From Candidatus Babeliales bacterium (GTDB taxonomy: Bacteria > Babelota > Babeliae > Babelales > Vermiphilaceae): DNA of 64,000 bases. Below, piece after piece: positions 19,561 to 27,656 of this stretch. Each line of letters starts with the position of its first letter. The first letter of the stretch is position 1. The translations under genes and the position numbers were made by a program. The stretch lies in NCBI GenBank assembly GCA_020049835.1, contig JAGVLK010000007.1, forward strand, positions 62,001 through 126,000. The letters are read 5' to 3'. A model generated the notes under the pieces. It was not told the DNA's origin, did not search any database, and saw only the letters and a list, made by a program, of their open reading frames with translations.

Positions 19561-19598
19561 CAGCTCGTATATGCCCATATACGAGCTGATTTTTTTTT
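19561..19598 (+). terminator. Rho-independent terminator of rpsI
   Basis: The perfect arms CAGCTCGTATATG (19561-19573) and CATATACGAGCTG (19576-19588) are followed by A and nine Ts. Confidence 0.93.
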
Positions 19599-19641
19599 GG
19601 TAGTATGTGACGTATTATAGCATTGTAAGCTTATAGCTAAT

Positions 19642-19794
19642 AATCATCCTGAGCTTGCCTGTCCGCCGTAGTATGACACGTAGGCTGGATCGAAGGATCT
19701 ACCGTTAAAAATATAATTATATAGAATCTATAGGGAAGGTCCTTCGACCCGGACGTCGCCAAGGCTATGTCGGGCAGGCATGCTCAGGATGATT
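19642..19794. repeat. MITE-like imperfect palindrome, about 153 bp
   Basis: The terminal arms at 19642-19665 and 19771-19794 pair at 22 of 24 positions; their outer 13 bases (AATCATCCTGAGC) are a perfect match. A second inner pair around GGATCGAAGGATC and GGTCCTTCGACCC gives a nearly continuous fold. The module GTCGCC-GGCTATG-CGGGCAGG inside it is shared with other repeats of this window. No coding capacity. Confidence 0.85.
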
Positions 19795-19910
19795 GAGTTT
19801 AAGCTCAAGACGATGAAATGTATGACTTGAATGCAAATATTGGAGATCGCTCCAGAATAAAAAAAGGCGGAGCTTGCTCCAGAAGTAAACTAGTAGTATT
19901 GGAGAAAAAA

Positions 19911-21755
19911 ATGTGTAGTGTAGTAGGCTATGTTGGCAAAAATTTCAGCCGATCCTTTGTAATCGAAGGTCTTTCTCGTCTTGAATATCGTGGGTACGAT
20001 TCTTCCGGTTTTGCCTGTCTGGATTGGCAAACACAGGCGATGCGCTTTGTAAAAGCAGAAGGGCAGTTAACCAACCTCATGGCGCATCATGATTTTCAGT
20101 CACTTGATGGGCATATCGCCATTGGCCATACACGTTGGTCCACTCATGGCAAAGCAACCTTACTTAATGCGCATCCACATGTAGATTGCAAGCAACGTAT
20201 TTCCGTGGTGCATAATGGCATTATAGAAAATCATACACAGCTGCGTAATGAGCTTCAGCACCATGGTCATCATTTCTATTCAGAAACTGATACTGAAGTG
20301 ATTGCGCATATGCTTGAGCATGCATTTGAACATGAACTGACCGATCTTGATGCAGCGTGTGCGGTGGTGCAGCAGCTGCAGGGTGCCTATGCATTTATAG
20401 CATTAACGCAAGATCGCCCCGATTATATGTTGTTGGTGCGCAAGCGCTCACCATTGTGCATAGGGCTTGGCACTGATGAAATGTTTATTGCCTCCGATAC
20501 CTTTGCATTTGCAGATAAAACCAATCGTGTGCTCTTTATGCCGGATGAAAGTTTTGCATTTGTAAGCGCAGGTGAAATTCGGCTCTATGATTTTGCCGGC
20601 AACCGTCTTGAGTTGCATCATCAAATGATAGACACTATCTGGGCAGAACATACCAAGCAAGGGCATGAACATTACATGCTCAAAGAGATTTATGAGCAAA
20701 AAAAAGGTATTCATGCAACGGTACGTTACCTGCAATCATTAGGTGAAAAAATCTGGCATACATTGGGCATATCGGTAGACGAAGTGCGCGCATTACAAAA
20801 AGTTATGCTCCTGGGATGCGGTACGTCTTGGCATGCAGCACGCATTGGGCAGTTCTTTTTTGAATATGTTGCGCAGCTGCCAACGCAAGCACATCTTGCA
20901 TCGGAAATGCGGCACATGCCCTATTTCCATGCGGCACACACATTATTGGTTGCGATTTCCCAATCGGGTGAAACCGCAGATACATTAGAGGCTATGCGGC
21001 AATTAAGTGACCAGCAACTTGCTATGGTTGCATTGAGCAACGTTGCATCCAGCACGATGGTGCGCGAAGCTGATGGCGTACTGTTAACGCAAGCGGGCCC
21101 TGAAGTTGCTGTAGCATCTACCAAAGCATTCTCCACACAACTTTCTGCACTTTATTGGTTGGCGCATCGTATTGCGCTTGAACAAGGATACATTACTGCC
21201 GCACAGATGGAACAGGCAGAAGAGGATCTTTTGCGTGCAGCAGAACAGCTTGAGCAAAATATCGATCTGTATAAGCATGAAATAGATCAACAGCTGGCTG
21301 CATATTACGCGCAGTTTAATAAATTTATTTTTTTAGGGCGCCACATTGGCTATCCATTTGCATTAGAGGCTGCGCTTAAATTAAAAGAGATTACCTACAT
21401 ATGTGCACAATCATATCCGGCAGGTGAATTAAAACATGGTCCACTAGCGTTGGTTGATGCACAAACACCCGTGTGCATATTTTCATCAATGGATGAACAG
21501 ATTTACCAAAAATTATTAGCAAATGTGCAAGAAGCAAAAGCACGCGGTGGGCATATTATTGCGTTTGCTTTTCATGGCCAGGATGAGCTGTGCAAACTAG
21601 CAGATACGCTGTTTATGTTGCCCAAAACACAACTATTGCTGGAGCCGTTAGTAATGACTGGGCTGATGCAATATTTTGCTTATGCAATTGCAAAGAAGTT
21701 AGGACGAGAAATTGATCGCCCACGCAATTTAGCAAAATCGGTAACGGTGGAATAA
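19911..21755 (+). CDS. glmS: Glutamine-fructose-6-phosphate aminotransferase
   Basis: 614 residues. GlmS makes glucosamine-6-phosphate from fructose-6-phosphate and glutamine, the first step towards UDP-GlcNAc for peptidoglycan and LPS. The N-terminal glutaminase domain starts with the catalytic Cys2 (MCSVVGYVG). The first SIS domain has GCGTSWHAARIG and SQSGETADT; the second SIS domain follows, ending in the typical LAKSVTVE tail. ATG 19911 has GGAG at 19900-19903; a longer frame from 19818 would remove the N-terminal catalytic cysteine. No glmS ribozyme was recognised in the leader. Confidence 0.97.
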   Translation: MCSVVGYVGKNFSRSFVIEGLSRLEYRGYDSSGFACLDWQTQAMRFVKAEGQLTNLMAHHDFQSLDGHIAIGHTRWSTHGKATLLNAHPHVDCKQRISVVHNGIIENHTQLRNELQHHGHHFYSETDTEVIAHMLEHAFEHELTDLDAACAVVQQLQGAYAFIALTQDRPDYMLLVRKRSPLCIGLGTDEMFIASDTFAFADKTNRVLFMPDESFAFVSAGEIRLYDFAGNRLELHHQMIDTIWAEHTKQGHEHYMLKEIYEQKKGIHATVRYLQSLGEKIWHTLGISVDEVRALQKVMLLGCGTSWHAARIGQFFFEYVAQLPTQAHLASEMRHMPYFHAAHTLLVAISQSGETADTLEAMRQLSDQQLAMVALSNVASSTMVREADGVLLTQAGPEVAVASTKAFSTQLSALYWLAHRIALEQGYITAAQMEQAEEDLLRAAEQLEQNIDLYKHEIDQQLAAYYAQFNKFIFLGRHIGYPFALEAALKLKEITYICAQSYPAGELKHGPLALVDAQTPVCIFSSMDEQIYQKLLANVQEAKARGGHIIAFAFHGQDELCKLADTLFMLPKTQLLLEPLVMTGLMQYFAYAIAKKLGREIDRPRNLAKSVTVE

Positions 21756-21762
21756 TTTGCGG

Positions 21763-22065
21763 CTACTTTTGCAGTGCAAGCAACTGTTGGAGTTTGGTTT
21801 CGGCATCTTTGAGCTCATCGGCGAAATGTTTCTCTTCACTCTCTAAGGTGCCGTACATCCATTCTGCAGTGCCAAACATTTTCTGAAAAAAATTCTGGTT
21901 TTCGTATTGCGCTTTTAATTCCGCGCGCTCGTTTTGTACGCGCTTCAATTCAGAACGTAGTCGCGCGATATCTTCTTGTGCGTGCTGAATTTTATCAGAA
22001 CTGCTGGCCGCTTGAATTGCCAATGTTGCAAGCATAAGCAGTGCAATAACTATTATTTTCTTCAT
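21763..22065 (-). CDS. Small exported coiled-coil protein
   Basis: 100 residues. A signal peptide (about 1-19) is followed by a highly charged helical region of heptad type (about 23-98) with a short interruption at FFQKMFGTAEWMYG. It could be a small periplasmic chaperone-like or spacer protein, but no family is recognised. It converges on glmS with a 7-nt gap, and no separate terminator is visible between them. AGAGAGGAT lies upstream of ATG 22065 on the minus strand. Confidence 0.75.
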   Translation of the reverse strand: MKKIIVIALLMLATLAIQAASSSDKIQHAQEDIARLRSELKRVQNERAELKAQYENQNFFQKMFGTAEWMYGTLESEEKHFADELKDAETKLQQLLALQK

Positions 22066-22209
22066 ACGGTATCCTCTCTTAAAAACCTTTATATTACCAT
22101 AATATTAAATCGGGGTGCCAAAAGTCAATAATTCTATGATTGTTTTTTTACATGTTGTCGTTACACTGTATCTAACATTATGGTATATAAGTTGAGCAAA
22201 GGAATTAGA

Positions 22210-22968
22210 ATGTTATATCGTCTGTTATTTTTCGTATTCATGTGCATCAACATGTGCTCTGCTGCATCCAGCAGTGGTGAGACAGTAATGCCGTCTCAAG
22301 AAAGTTTACAAAAATCATTGCAAGAGTTTACAAAAGAGAAGTTGCTAGGTACTGTTGATGTCTGCGGTCCAGTTTCTAAAATGCGTACTTCAATAATTAG
22401 AGATGCTGATGTCATTCCGGGTCGTCAAGCTATCGAATTAACCATAGCAATTGTAACGCATCTAGACCCTGAAATTGCAGATATCTTTGCAGAGCAAGCA
22501 TTGGAAGATGATGATTTTGCGGCGCAAGTGTGGTACAAAAAAGCAATACCTGAAGCCGCTCGTAAAATTATAGAGGCAGGCAAATCAGCAGATGTTGTAG
22601 AATTGCCGGAATTAATTGCATTGATTAAGATTGTGCGGGACAATGGCCACAATTGGCCGTACTATTCTGTGCAGGTAAAACGACCATTTCAAGATATCTT
22701 TTCAGATGTTTCTGCAATCGGTTCACGTCCTGAGCTCGATTTGTTGAATATAAGTAACAAAAGAATCAAGCATTTTTCCCGTTTGCCGGAAATTGCCCAT
22801 TGCCTGAAATACGAACAGTATGATCTTGTGCAAACCTGGTGGCGCAATCAGTTGTGTGAGCGTGGGCAGATTGGTATACGGATTAATTACCGACAAATTC
22901 AAGATATATGGTGCGAGCTGTTTGCTCCTGCAGTAATGGAGCGAATCAAACGTCGTGCAAGCTTTTAA
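22210..22968 (+). CDS. Exported protein, tandem family A, member 1
   Basis: 252 residues, signal peptide about 1-20. ATG 22210 has AAAGGA upstream; the frame could start at 22180 but that spoils the signal peptide. It shares an ordered set of motifs with the next three genes: (I/L)VxHxDxxxADIF near the middle, a LIALIxI segment equivalent to LLASITL, a WPxY segment, a DLL segment, and a C-terminal WWRNQL...GIRINY. No known domain is recognised. The four genes lie head to tail with short gaps and probably form one transcript. Confidence 0.78.
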   Translation: MLYRLLFFVFMCINMCSAASSSGETVMPSQESLQKSLQEFTKEKLLGTVDVCGPVSKMRTSIIRDADVIPGRQAIELTIAIVTHLDPEIADIFAEQALEDDDFAAQVWYKKAIPEAARKIIEAGKSADVVELPELIALIKIVRDNGHNWPYYSVQVKRPFQDIFSDVSAIGSRPELDLLNISNKRIKHFSRLPEIAHCLKYEQYDLVQTWWRNQLCERGQIGIRINYRQIQDIWCELFAPAVMERIKRRASF

Positions 22969-22996
22969 TATAACATCTTAGTCAGGAGATTTATCC

Positions 22997-23719
22997 ATGT
23001 TATATCGTACATTGTGTATAGCTACTTTTTTGCATCTTATCTGTTTAGGTGCAGCCGATCCGTGCTCAATTATTGAGATTGCAGAACCATTACGTCAGGC
23101 AATTGAAGTGGTACTATTGCCGCGCGTTGTCGATGAACCTCTCGTTAGGCAAACAAGAGCTACGTGTGATCCAATTACGGGGGTGATATCCGTTACTGCG
23201 ACGTTGATTGTGCATGCGGATGTGGATGAAGCTGATATCTTTAGAAAACATGTTGCAGGGCTGGGAACGGGGCCAGGAACTCTTATAGTTGCTCCTTGGA
23301 GGCAACGAGCATACGCTGAAATCCGCAATTCCCGAACTGAAGATCGTCGACATGCGTCAATTTCGCCCACATTATTAGCATCAATTACACTAACGCACGA
23401 TAGTTCGCTCAGCTGGCCGGAATACCTAATCTGTATGGAAACAGCGAAGGAAAAAACATTTCATTACTCGCTACACACTGCTAGTGGCACACAACCTAAA
23501 CGAGATCTTATGAGCATATGGTGTCTTGGTGGATTTGAGCGTTTTGCCGCGCATCCTGATCCTGCTATATCCAAGCGTATTACCGAAGGTGATCCGGTTA
23601 CTGAAAAATGGTGGCGAGACTTTTTGCGCGTGCGTAAAGCAATTGGTATCAAGTTTAATTACGAGGTAGTGCAGCGTACATATGAACAGGTGTCTGCTGC
23701 ACTCTTGCATCACGAATAG
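22997..23719 (+). CDS. Exported protein, tandem family A, member 2
   Basis: 240 residues, signal peptide about 1-20, with AGGAG at 22984-22988. The family motifs are clearest here: LIVHADVDEADIF, PWRQRAYAEI, LLASITLT, WPEYLI, RDLMSIW and WWRDFLRVRKAIGIKFNY. The N-terminal signal (MLYR start) matches that of member 1, pointing to recent duplication. It lies 28 nt after member 1 and 13 nt before member 3. The mature protein has several cysteines. Function unknown; export and family expansion fit an envelope or host-facing role, which is inference. Confidence 0.78.
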   Translation: MLYRTLCIATFLHLICLGAADPCSIIEIAEPLRQAIEVVLLPRVVDEPLVRQTRATCDPITGVISVTATLIVHADVDEADIFRKHVAGLGTGPGTLIVAPWRQRAYAEIRNSRTEDRRHASISPTLLASITLTHDSSLSWPEYLICMETAKEKTFHYSLHTASGTQPKRDLMSIWCLGGFERFAAHPDPAISKRITEGDPVTEKWWRDFLRVRKAIGIKFNYEVVQRTYEQVSAALLHHE

Positions 23720-23732
23720 AAGGATTTTTCAC

Positions 23733-24461
23733 ATGGTACATCGTTTATTATTATTTGCGGTTGTTTCGCATCTTACTTGTTCGGCTGCCGCCGCAGCTGA
23801 TGGTGATGATATGCCACTATCGTTGTGGCAGAAAGCTAATCTGCATAAAGCGATTCAAATTATAAACTTACCGGGTGTGCTTACTATGCCAATGGTTACT
23901 AAGAGCAAGCTCATATGGAATTCAGCGGAGCGTACACTTATGGTGAGAACTGCATTGGTAGTGCATTCGGACAATAAAGTTGCAGATATCTTTGCAGGTC
24001 ATGTGGTAGCTGCACCTGATTTTTTATTCACTCCTTGGCGAAAGCAAGCGTGTAGTGAAATTATGAGTATGCAGAACTCAAATAATGCTCAAGTAGAACA
24101 ACAGGAAGATGCAATGAGGCCAACGGTATTGGCTTCAATTACGCTCAAACGTACGCAAGATGATGCTTGGCCGCGCTATCTCATTTATACTGAAAGTCTA
24201 CGACGCATATCGCGAATGGCATTCACAGAACATGACGAACAGCCAACCATAGATCTGTTGTGTATAACGCCGACAGGAGCAGCATGCCTTTCCAATTTAC
24301 CAACGCTTAAAGTGTTGATTATGAATGGTGAGCTTGAAAAGGCAGAGCTGTCGTGGATTAATACCATGCTCGTAAGAAAACAACTGGGTATAAAGATCGA
24401 TTATACAGTTTTAAATGAAGCTTATAATGATCTATTTTTAGCACCCTCGGTGCAGGAATAG
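23733..24461 (+). CDS. Exported protein, tandem family A, member 3
   Basis: 242 residues from ATG 23733, preceded by AAGGA at 23721-23725; a longer frame from 23682 overlaps member 2 and has no signal peptide. The signal peptide covers about 1-22. The family motifs are LVVHSDNKVADIF, PWRKQACSEI, VLASITLKR, WPRYLIY, IDLLCI and the C-terminal LGIKIDY. It is closest to member 2 by eye. No enzymatic signature is seen. Confidence 0.78.
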   Translation: MVHRLLLFAVVSHLTCSAAAAADGDDMPLSLWQKANLHKAIQIINLPGVLTMPMVTKSKLIWNSAERTLMVRTALVVHSDNKVADIFAGHVVAAPDFLFTPWRKQACSEIMSMQNSNNAQVEQQEDAMRPTVLASITLKRTQDDAWPRYLIYTESLRRISRMAFTEHDEQPTIDLLCITPTGAACLSNLPTLKVLIMNGELEKAELSWINTMLVRKQLGIKIDYTVLNEAYNDLFLAPSVQE

Positions 24462-24507
24462 TAATTGAATAAAAAGAATATTAACAACGGTTTTTGAAAG
24501 ATAATAT

Positions 24508-25080
24508 ATGTACGCAATGCAAAAGATCTGTTTATTCATGTTACTACCGGTTTTGCATGCAGGTGCCGCAAGTAGCAGTCGTGAGCAATCTGCAACTGAC
24601 CAAACAAATGAGGTAATTCGTGTTGTTGTTCCAGAAGCGCTTGGCCTATCTGCCGTTGCGGTAACAAATAGTACGTCTTTGCAAAGGGGTATACAGATTT
24701 GTGCAGGAGTTGCCCTGCATGCAGATGCAAGAGTCGCTCGTATACATGCTGTAAGTCAACTAAACCAAACACGTACAGTTTCATCCAAAGATAAATCAGC
24801 ATTATTAGCAGGATTAATTACACTTACTGGACAATCTGGAAAGATTGATGGCTTTATATTCATGGGTAGGAAATCTGGCGTGACAATTGATCCATTTATA
24901 GCATCTGATACTGATATCATGTTTGTTGCGTTAGGGCATCATGAAGCACGTAGTAACAATCCAAGGGATCTTTACACATACTTTAAAGAAGAAGCTGCAT
25001 GGCGTGATTTTCTGAACAAAAATCGTTGTGCGGGCATTGCATTTGATTTAAAGCTCTTTAATTCTTTACTTCCTGCATAA
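24508..25080 (+). CDS. Exported protein, tandem family A, member 4 (shorter)
   Basis: 190 residues, signal peptide about 1-21. It keeps ALHADARVARI (equivalent to IVHAD...ADIF), LLAGLITLT and the C-terminal WRDFLNK...GIAFDL, but is about 50 residues shorter than the others and lacks the PWRxxAxxEI segment, so it is a diverged or trimmed member. Its 3' end overlaps the 3' end of the converging ctpA-like gene by 23 nt, and no terminator lies between them. Confidence 0.75.
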   Translation: MYAMQKICLFMLLPVLHAGAASSSREQSATDQTNEVIRVVVPEALGLSAVAVTNSTSLQRGIQICAGVALHADARVARIHAVSQLNQTRTVSSKDKSALLAGLITLTGQSGKIDGFIFMGRKSGVTIDPFIASDTDIMFVALGHHEARSNNPRDLYTYFKEEAAWRDFLNKNRCAGIAFDLKLFNSLLPA

Positions 25081-26554
25081 CCAACGGTCCATCTTCGCAA
25101 AAGAGCTTTTTCAAATATGTTTTTGTTTTTGCGCGCGTGTTCACCTTTTCCGGTGAGCAGGTATGTGCAACATCAAGTATGTTAATGAGCATGAGTGCAG
25201 CTTTAAACTGATTGTCCTGCTCAAGCGCCTCTTTGCCACGTTCAGCCCATTTTTTGTGCTTAGATGATTCTTTTTTTGCTTGTTCTTGTTCTTTTTCCGT
25301 TTCGGTATGCTTTTTGCTCAATTCAGTAGTAATATAATTTTGCTGTGCACTTTCTCTGCCATGCGATTTGGTGAACCATTTCATATGTTCAGTTTGCACC
25401 AGCATGCGCTCAACGACAAAATCCGGTTCAATACCAATTGCCTGAATCGATATATCACCCGGTAGATAGTAAAGCGCAGTGGTCAGTTTAACTGCGCAGT
25501 TATTGCTTACCGGAATAATCTCTTGCACTGAGCCTTTGCCAAAGGTGCGCGTGCCAACCAAAAAGGCTTTTTCATGCAGCTGCAGGCAGCCGGCTAAAAT
25601 TTCTCCCGCCGATGCGGTGTAGTTATTAATTAAAATAAAAATGGGTAATTTGTTGTTTACAATCGGTTCACGTTGCGTGCGATAATCATGCAGCTTTTTG
25701 TCACCCGTACCTTTTGTTTGTACTACCAAACTGTTTGCCGGTACAAACATACCAACAATATCAATTGCAGCTTCCAGTAGCCCACCGGAGTTATTGCGTA
25801 AATCTAAAATTAACCCTTTATAGGGATGATGATGCGATTTTTTCAACAACGATTCAATTTGCGCCATTGCATTGGTGGTAAAGGTATTGAGTGCAACGTA
25901 ATAGATTTGTTGCTCAGGCAAATAAAAGCAAAGTGAATTTTGCTCTTTAATGGTATCACGCGTGATGGTTAAACTAATAAGATCAGGGAATTTTTCGCGT
26001 AAAATTTTAATATCAACGGTGGTTCCCGGTTTGCCTTTTAGTTTTGCAGTAGCTTCATCAGTTGTCATACCTTCTAGAAGATTGCCATCAATTTCTACAA
26101 TTTTATCAAGTGGCAATACGCCTGCGGTTTCAGCAGGGCCACCCGGTACAATATCAATGATGGTGAGCGAGCTATCTTTAGTTTGACGTGTATTATCAAT
26201 AACAATACCAATGCCGCCAAAGCTACCGGATGTTAAGCGCACAATCTCTTGGTACGATTTAGGGGACAAAAAACTGGAATGTGGATCAGTGCAAGATACA
26301 AATGCATTGAGCATTTCAATATAACAGTTATCGATTTTTTCATCATCCGCCTGCCCGCAACTGACCTGAACATGCCGCTGACCGGTGAGGCTTACCACTT
26401 CAGCATTAACGCGTGACCAGGTAAATGCCTTTTCTGCATAGGAAGATACCGGTGTATTGCAAAAAGCAGCTTGATTTGGTTGTTTGTTTGGCGCACATAT
26501 GGCGAATGTGTAGGTTATAGTCGCGAGAAAAAAAACATTCAGATACTGATTCAT
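25058..26554 (-). CDS. C-terminal processing protease, S41 family
   Basis: 498 residues. CtpA/Prc-type serine proteases cut exported proteins near their C-termini in the periplasm. A signal peptide (about 1-20) is followed by an N-terminal region with DPHSSFL. A PDZ domain spans about 110-195 (SGSFGGIGIVI, GPAETAGV, GDKIVEIDG-like LDKIVEIDG). The S41 core has LDLRNNSGG, the catalytic Ser315 in NYTASAGE and Lys340 in TFGKGS. A Lys/Glu-rich helical tail (about 400-445) follows and may mediate oligomer contacts. It converges with the family A array. Confidence 0.93.
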   Translation of the reverse strand: MNQYLNVFFLATITYTFAICAPNKQPNQAAFCNTPVSSYAEKAFTWSRVNAEVVSLTGQRHVQVSCGQADDEKIDNCYIEMLNAFVSCTDPHSSFLSPKSYQEIVRLTSGSFGGIGIVIDNTRQTKDSSLTIIDIVPGGPAETAGVLPLDKIVEIDGNLLEGMTTDEATAKLKGKPGTTVDIKILREKFPDLISLTITRDTIKEQNSLCFYLPEQQIYYVALNTFTTNAMAQIESLLKKSHHHPYKGLILDLRNNSGGLLEAAIDIVGMFVPANSLVVQTKGTGDKKLHDYRTQREPIVNNKLPIFILINNYTASAGEILAGCLQLHEKAFLVGTRTFGKGSVQEIIPVSNNCAVKLTTALYYLPGDISIQAIGIEPDFVVERMLVQTEHMKWFTKSHGRESAQQNYITTELSKKHTETEKEQEQAKKESSKHKKWAERGKEALEQDNQFKAALMLINILDVAHTCSPEKVNTRAKTKTYLKKLFCEDGPLVMQEVKN

Positions 26555-26680
26555 TGTGCATCCCCTATGTACTACGGTTATGTTTGGCTAACTATTTACT
26601 TGTACCTCTGTTATACCGTATTTTAAATACGAAAAGGAACGTTTTGCTCGTTGAGCGTTTATTTGCGGTGGAGGATAGCG

Positions 26681-26983
26681 ATGATTGTTATTGATATACG
26701 GTATATGGTCTCTCGTCTGGCATTTACCTTAGAAATTATTATATTTGCAGCGATCTATTTGTGTGGTTCCGATGGATTTGCACAGCTCAAGCAACTTAAA
26801 ACCGACTGCATGCAATTGAATGAAGCGATCGTTTGCAAACAGCGCGAAGTTGAACAGGTTGAACAACGTATCATCGCCTGGAACGTGCATCCTTTTTATA
26901 AAGAAAAAATGGCGCGCGAACAGCTGCAAATGAGCCATGATGGAGATATTATCTACTTCATTCTACATCGCAACGAAGCTTAG
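26681..26983 (+). CDS. FtsB/DivIC-like septum formation protein
   Basis: 100 residues from ATG 26681, preceded by GGAGGAT. A short N-terminus, one membrane segment (about 10-30), a coiled coil (about 35-65, with repeated Glu, Gln and Val) and a C-terminal segment YKEKMAREQLQM...GDIIYFI match the FtsB/DivIC fold, which forms the divisome FtsQLB complex. In these proteins the residues after the coiled coil typically read AREKL...PGE.v. Here the motif has HDGDII. A start at 26651 (TTG) is less likely. Sequence identity in this family is low, so confidence is moderate. Confidence 0.72.
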   Translation: MIVIDIRYMVSRLAFTLEIIIFAAIYLCGSDGFAQLKQLKTDCMQLNEAIVCKQREVEQVEQRIIAWNVHPFYKEKMAREQLQMSHDGDIIYFILHRNEA

Positions 26984-27011
26984 TTATTAACCACTTAGAG
27001 TAAAATGCATG

Positions 27012-27052
27012 TAGAATGCCCTTCGAAGCTCTGCAAGAGCGTAGTAGGGTAG
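27012..27052. repeat. Dispersed short palindromic repeat, copy 1
   Basis: Its reverse complement reads CTACCCTACTACGC, then an insert, then GCTTCGAAGGG and ATTCTA. It matches 37769-37805 in that order. It lies between the converging genes ftsB-like and 27110-27499. Confidence 0.75.
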
Positions 27053-27109
27053 AGTATTGCTAAGAAGAATTTCGCGCGCGACACATCAGACTTTAGGCGG
27101 ATGCGCGCT

Positions 27110-27499
27110 TCACCGAACCTGCCAAACAGGTACAGGCATAAAGAGATAGCGATATTCTCGTTGCTGTTGCGGCGTTGCGATACTGCGTAATAACTCAAAT
27201 ATGGCCAAAAGCGTCATCGCATCTCTGCCACCTCTATGATACGCTTCTTGGTGCGTATGCTCTTGTGCTGCACAATGGCGCGTAAGTGCACCAAATGCGT
27301 GGCCTAAAATAGCAAAAGGGCCTTGAAAGTTACAGAGCAATGCTGCCGCCCAAAAACCAAGATGATAGATGGTGGCATCTTTGATACCTTCAAGATACGC
27401 GGTGGTAATATAAGGGTTTGGTTTGTAGGTAGTTGCTTGCGTTGTTGTAGTTGCAACTGCACAACAGGTGATAAGTATCAACATTAATCTGTGTAACAT
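27110..27499 (-). CDS. Small exported hypothetical protein
   Basis: 129 residues, signal peptide about 1-22 (LILITCCAVA core, then a Thr-rich segment). The mature part has a hydrophobic stretch (about 48-70: YHLGFWAAALLCNFQGPFAI) that may be a membrane anchor or a buried helix, and a His-rich patch (about 73-90). No family is recognised. It is convergent with the FtsB-like gene and divergent from exported family B. The C-terminal end lies near the short repeat at 27012-27052 but does not overlap it. Confidence 0.68.
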   Translation of the reverse strand: MLHRLMLILITCCAVATTTTQATTYKPNPYITTAYLEGIKDATIYHLGFWAAALLCNFQGPFAILGHAFGALTRHCAAQEHTHQEAYHRGGRDAMTLLAIFELLRSIATPQQQREYRYLFMPVPVWQVR

Positions 27500-27656
27500 T
27501 GTGTAATCCTTTACAATAATTATTTATTATGCAGCGTATCATAGCATGCAGTGGTTAGCAATTGCTTGCATAAGCTTTGACAAAAATATAGATTTATATA
27601 ACATAAAATTAATAACATTACTCCATATCTTACCTACGAATATGTATGAGAAATCA

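Noticed and set aside
19800-19910. Possible glmS ribozyme in the glmS leader
   Set aside because: A GCTCCAGAA pair is present, but I could not assemble the P1-P2.1 core or the conserved cleavage region; the region also abuts a repeat.
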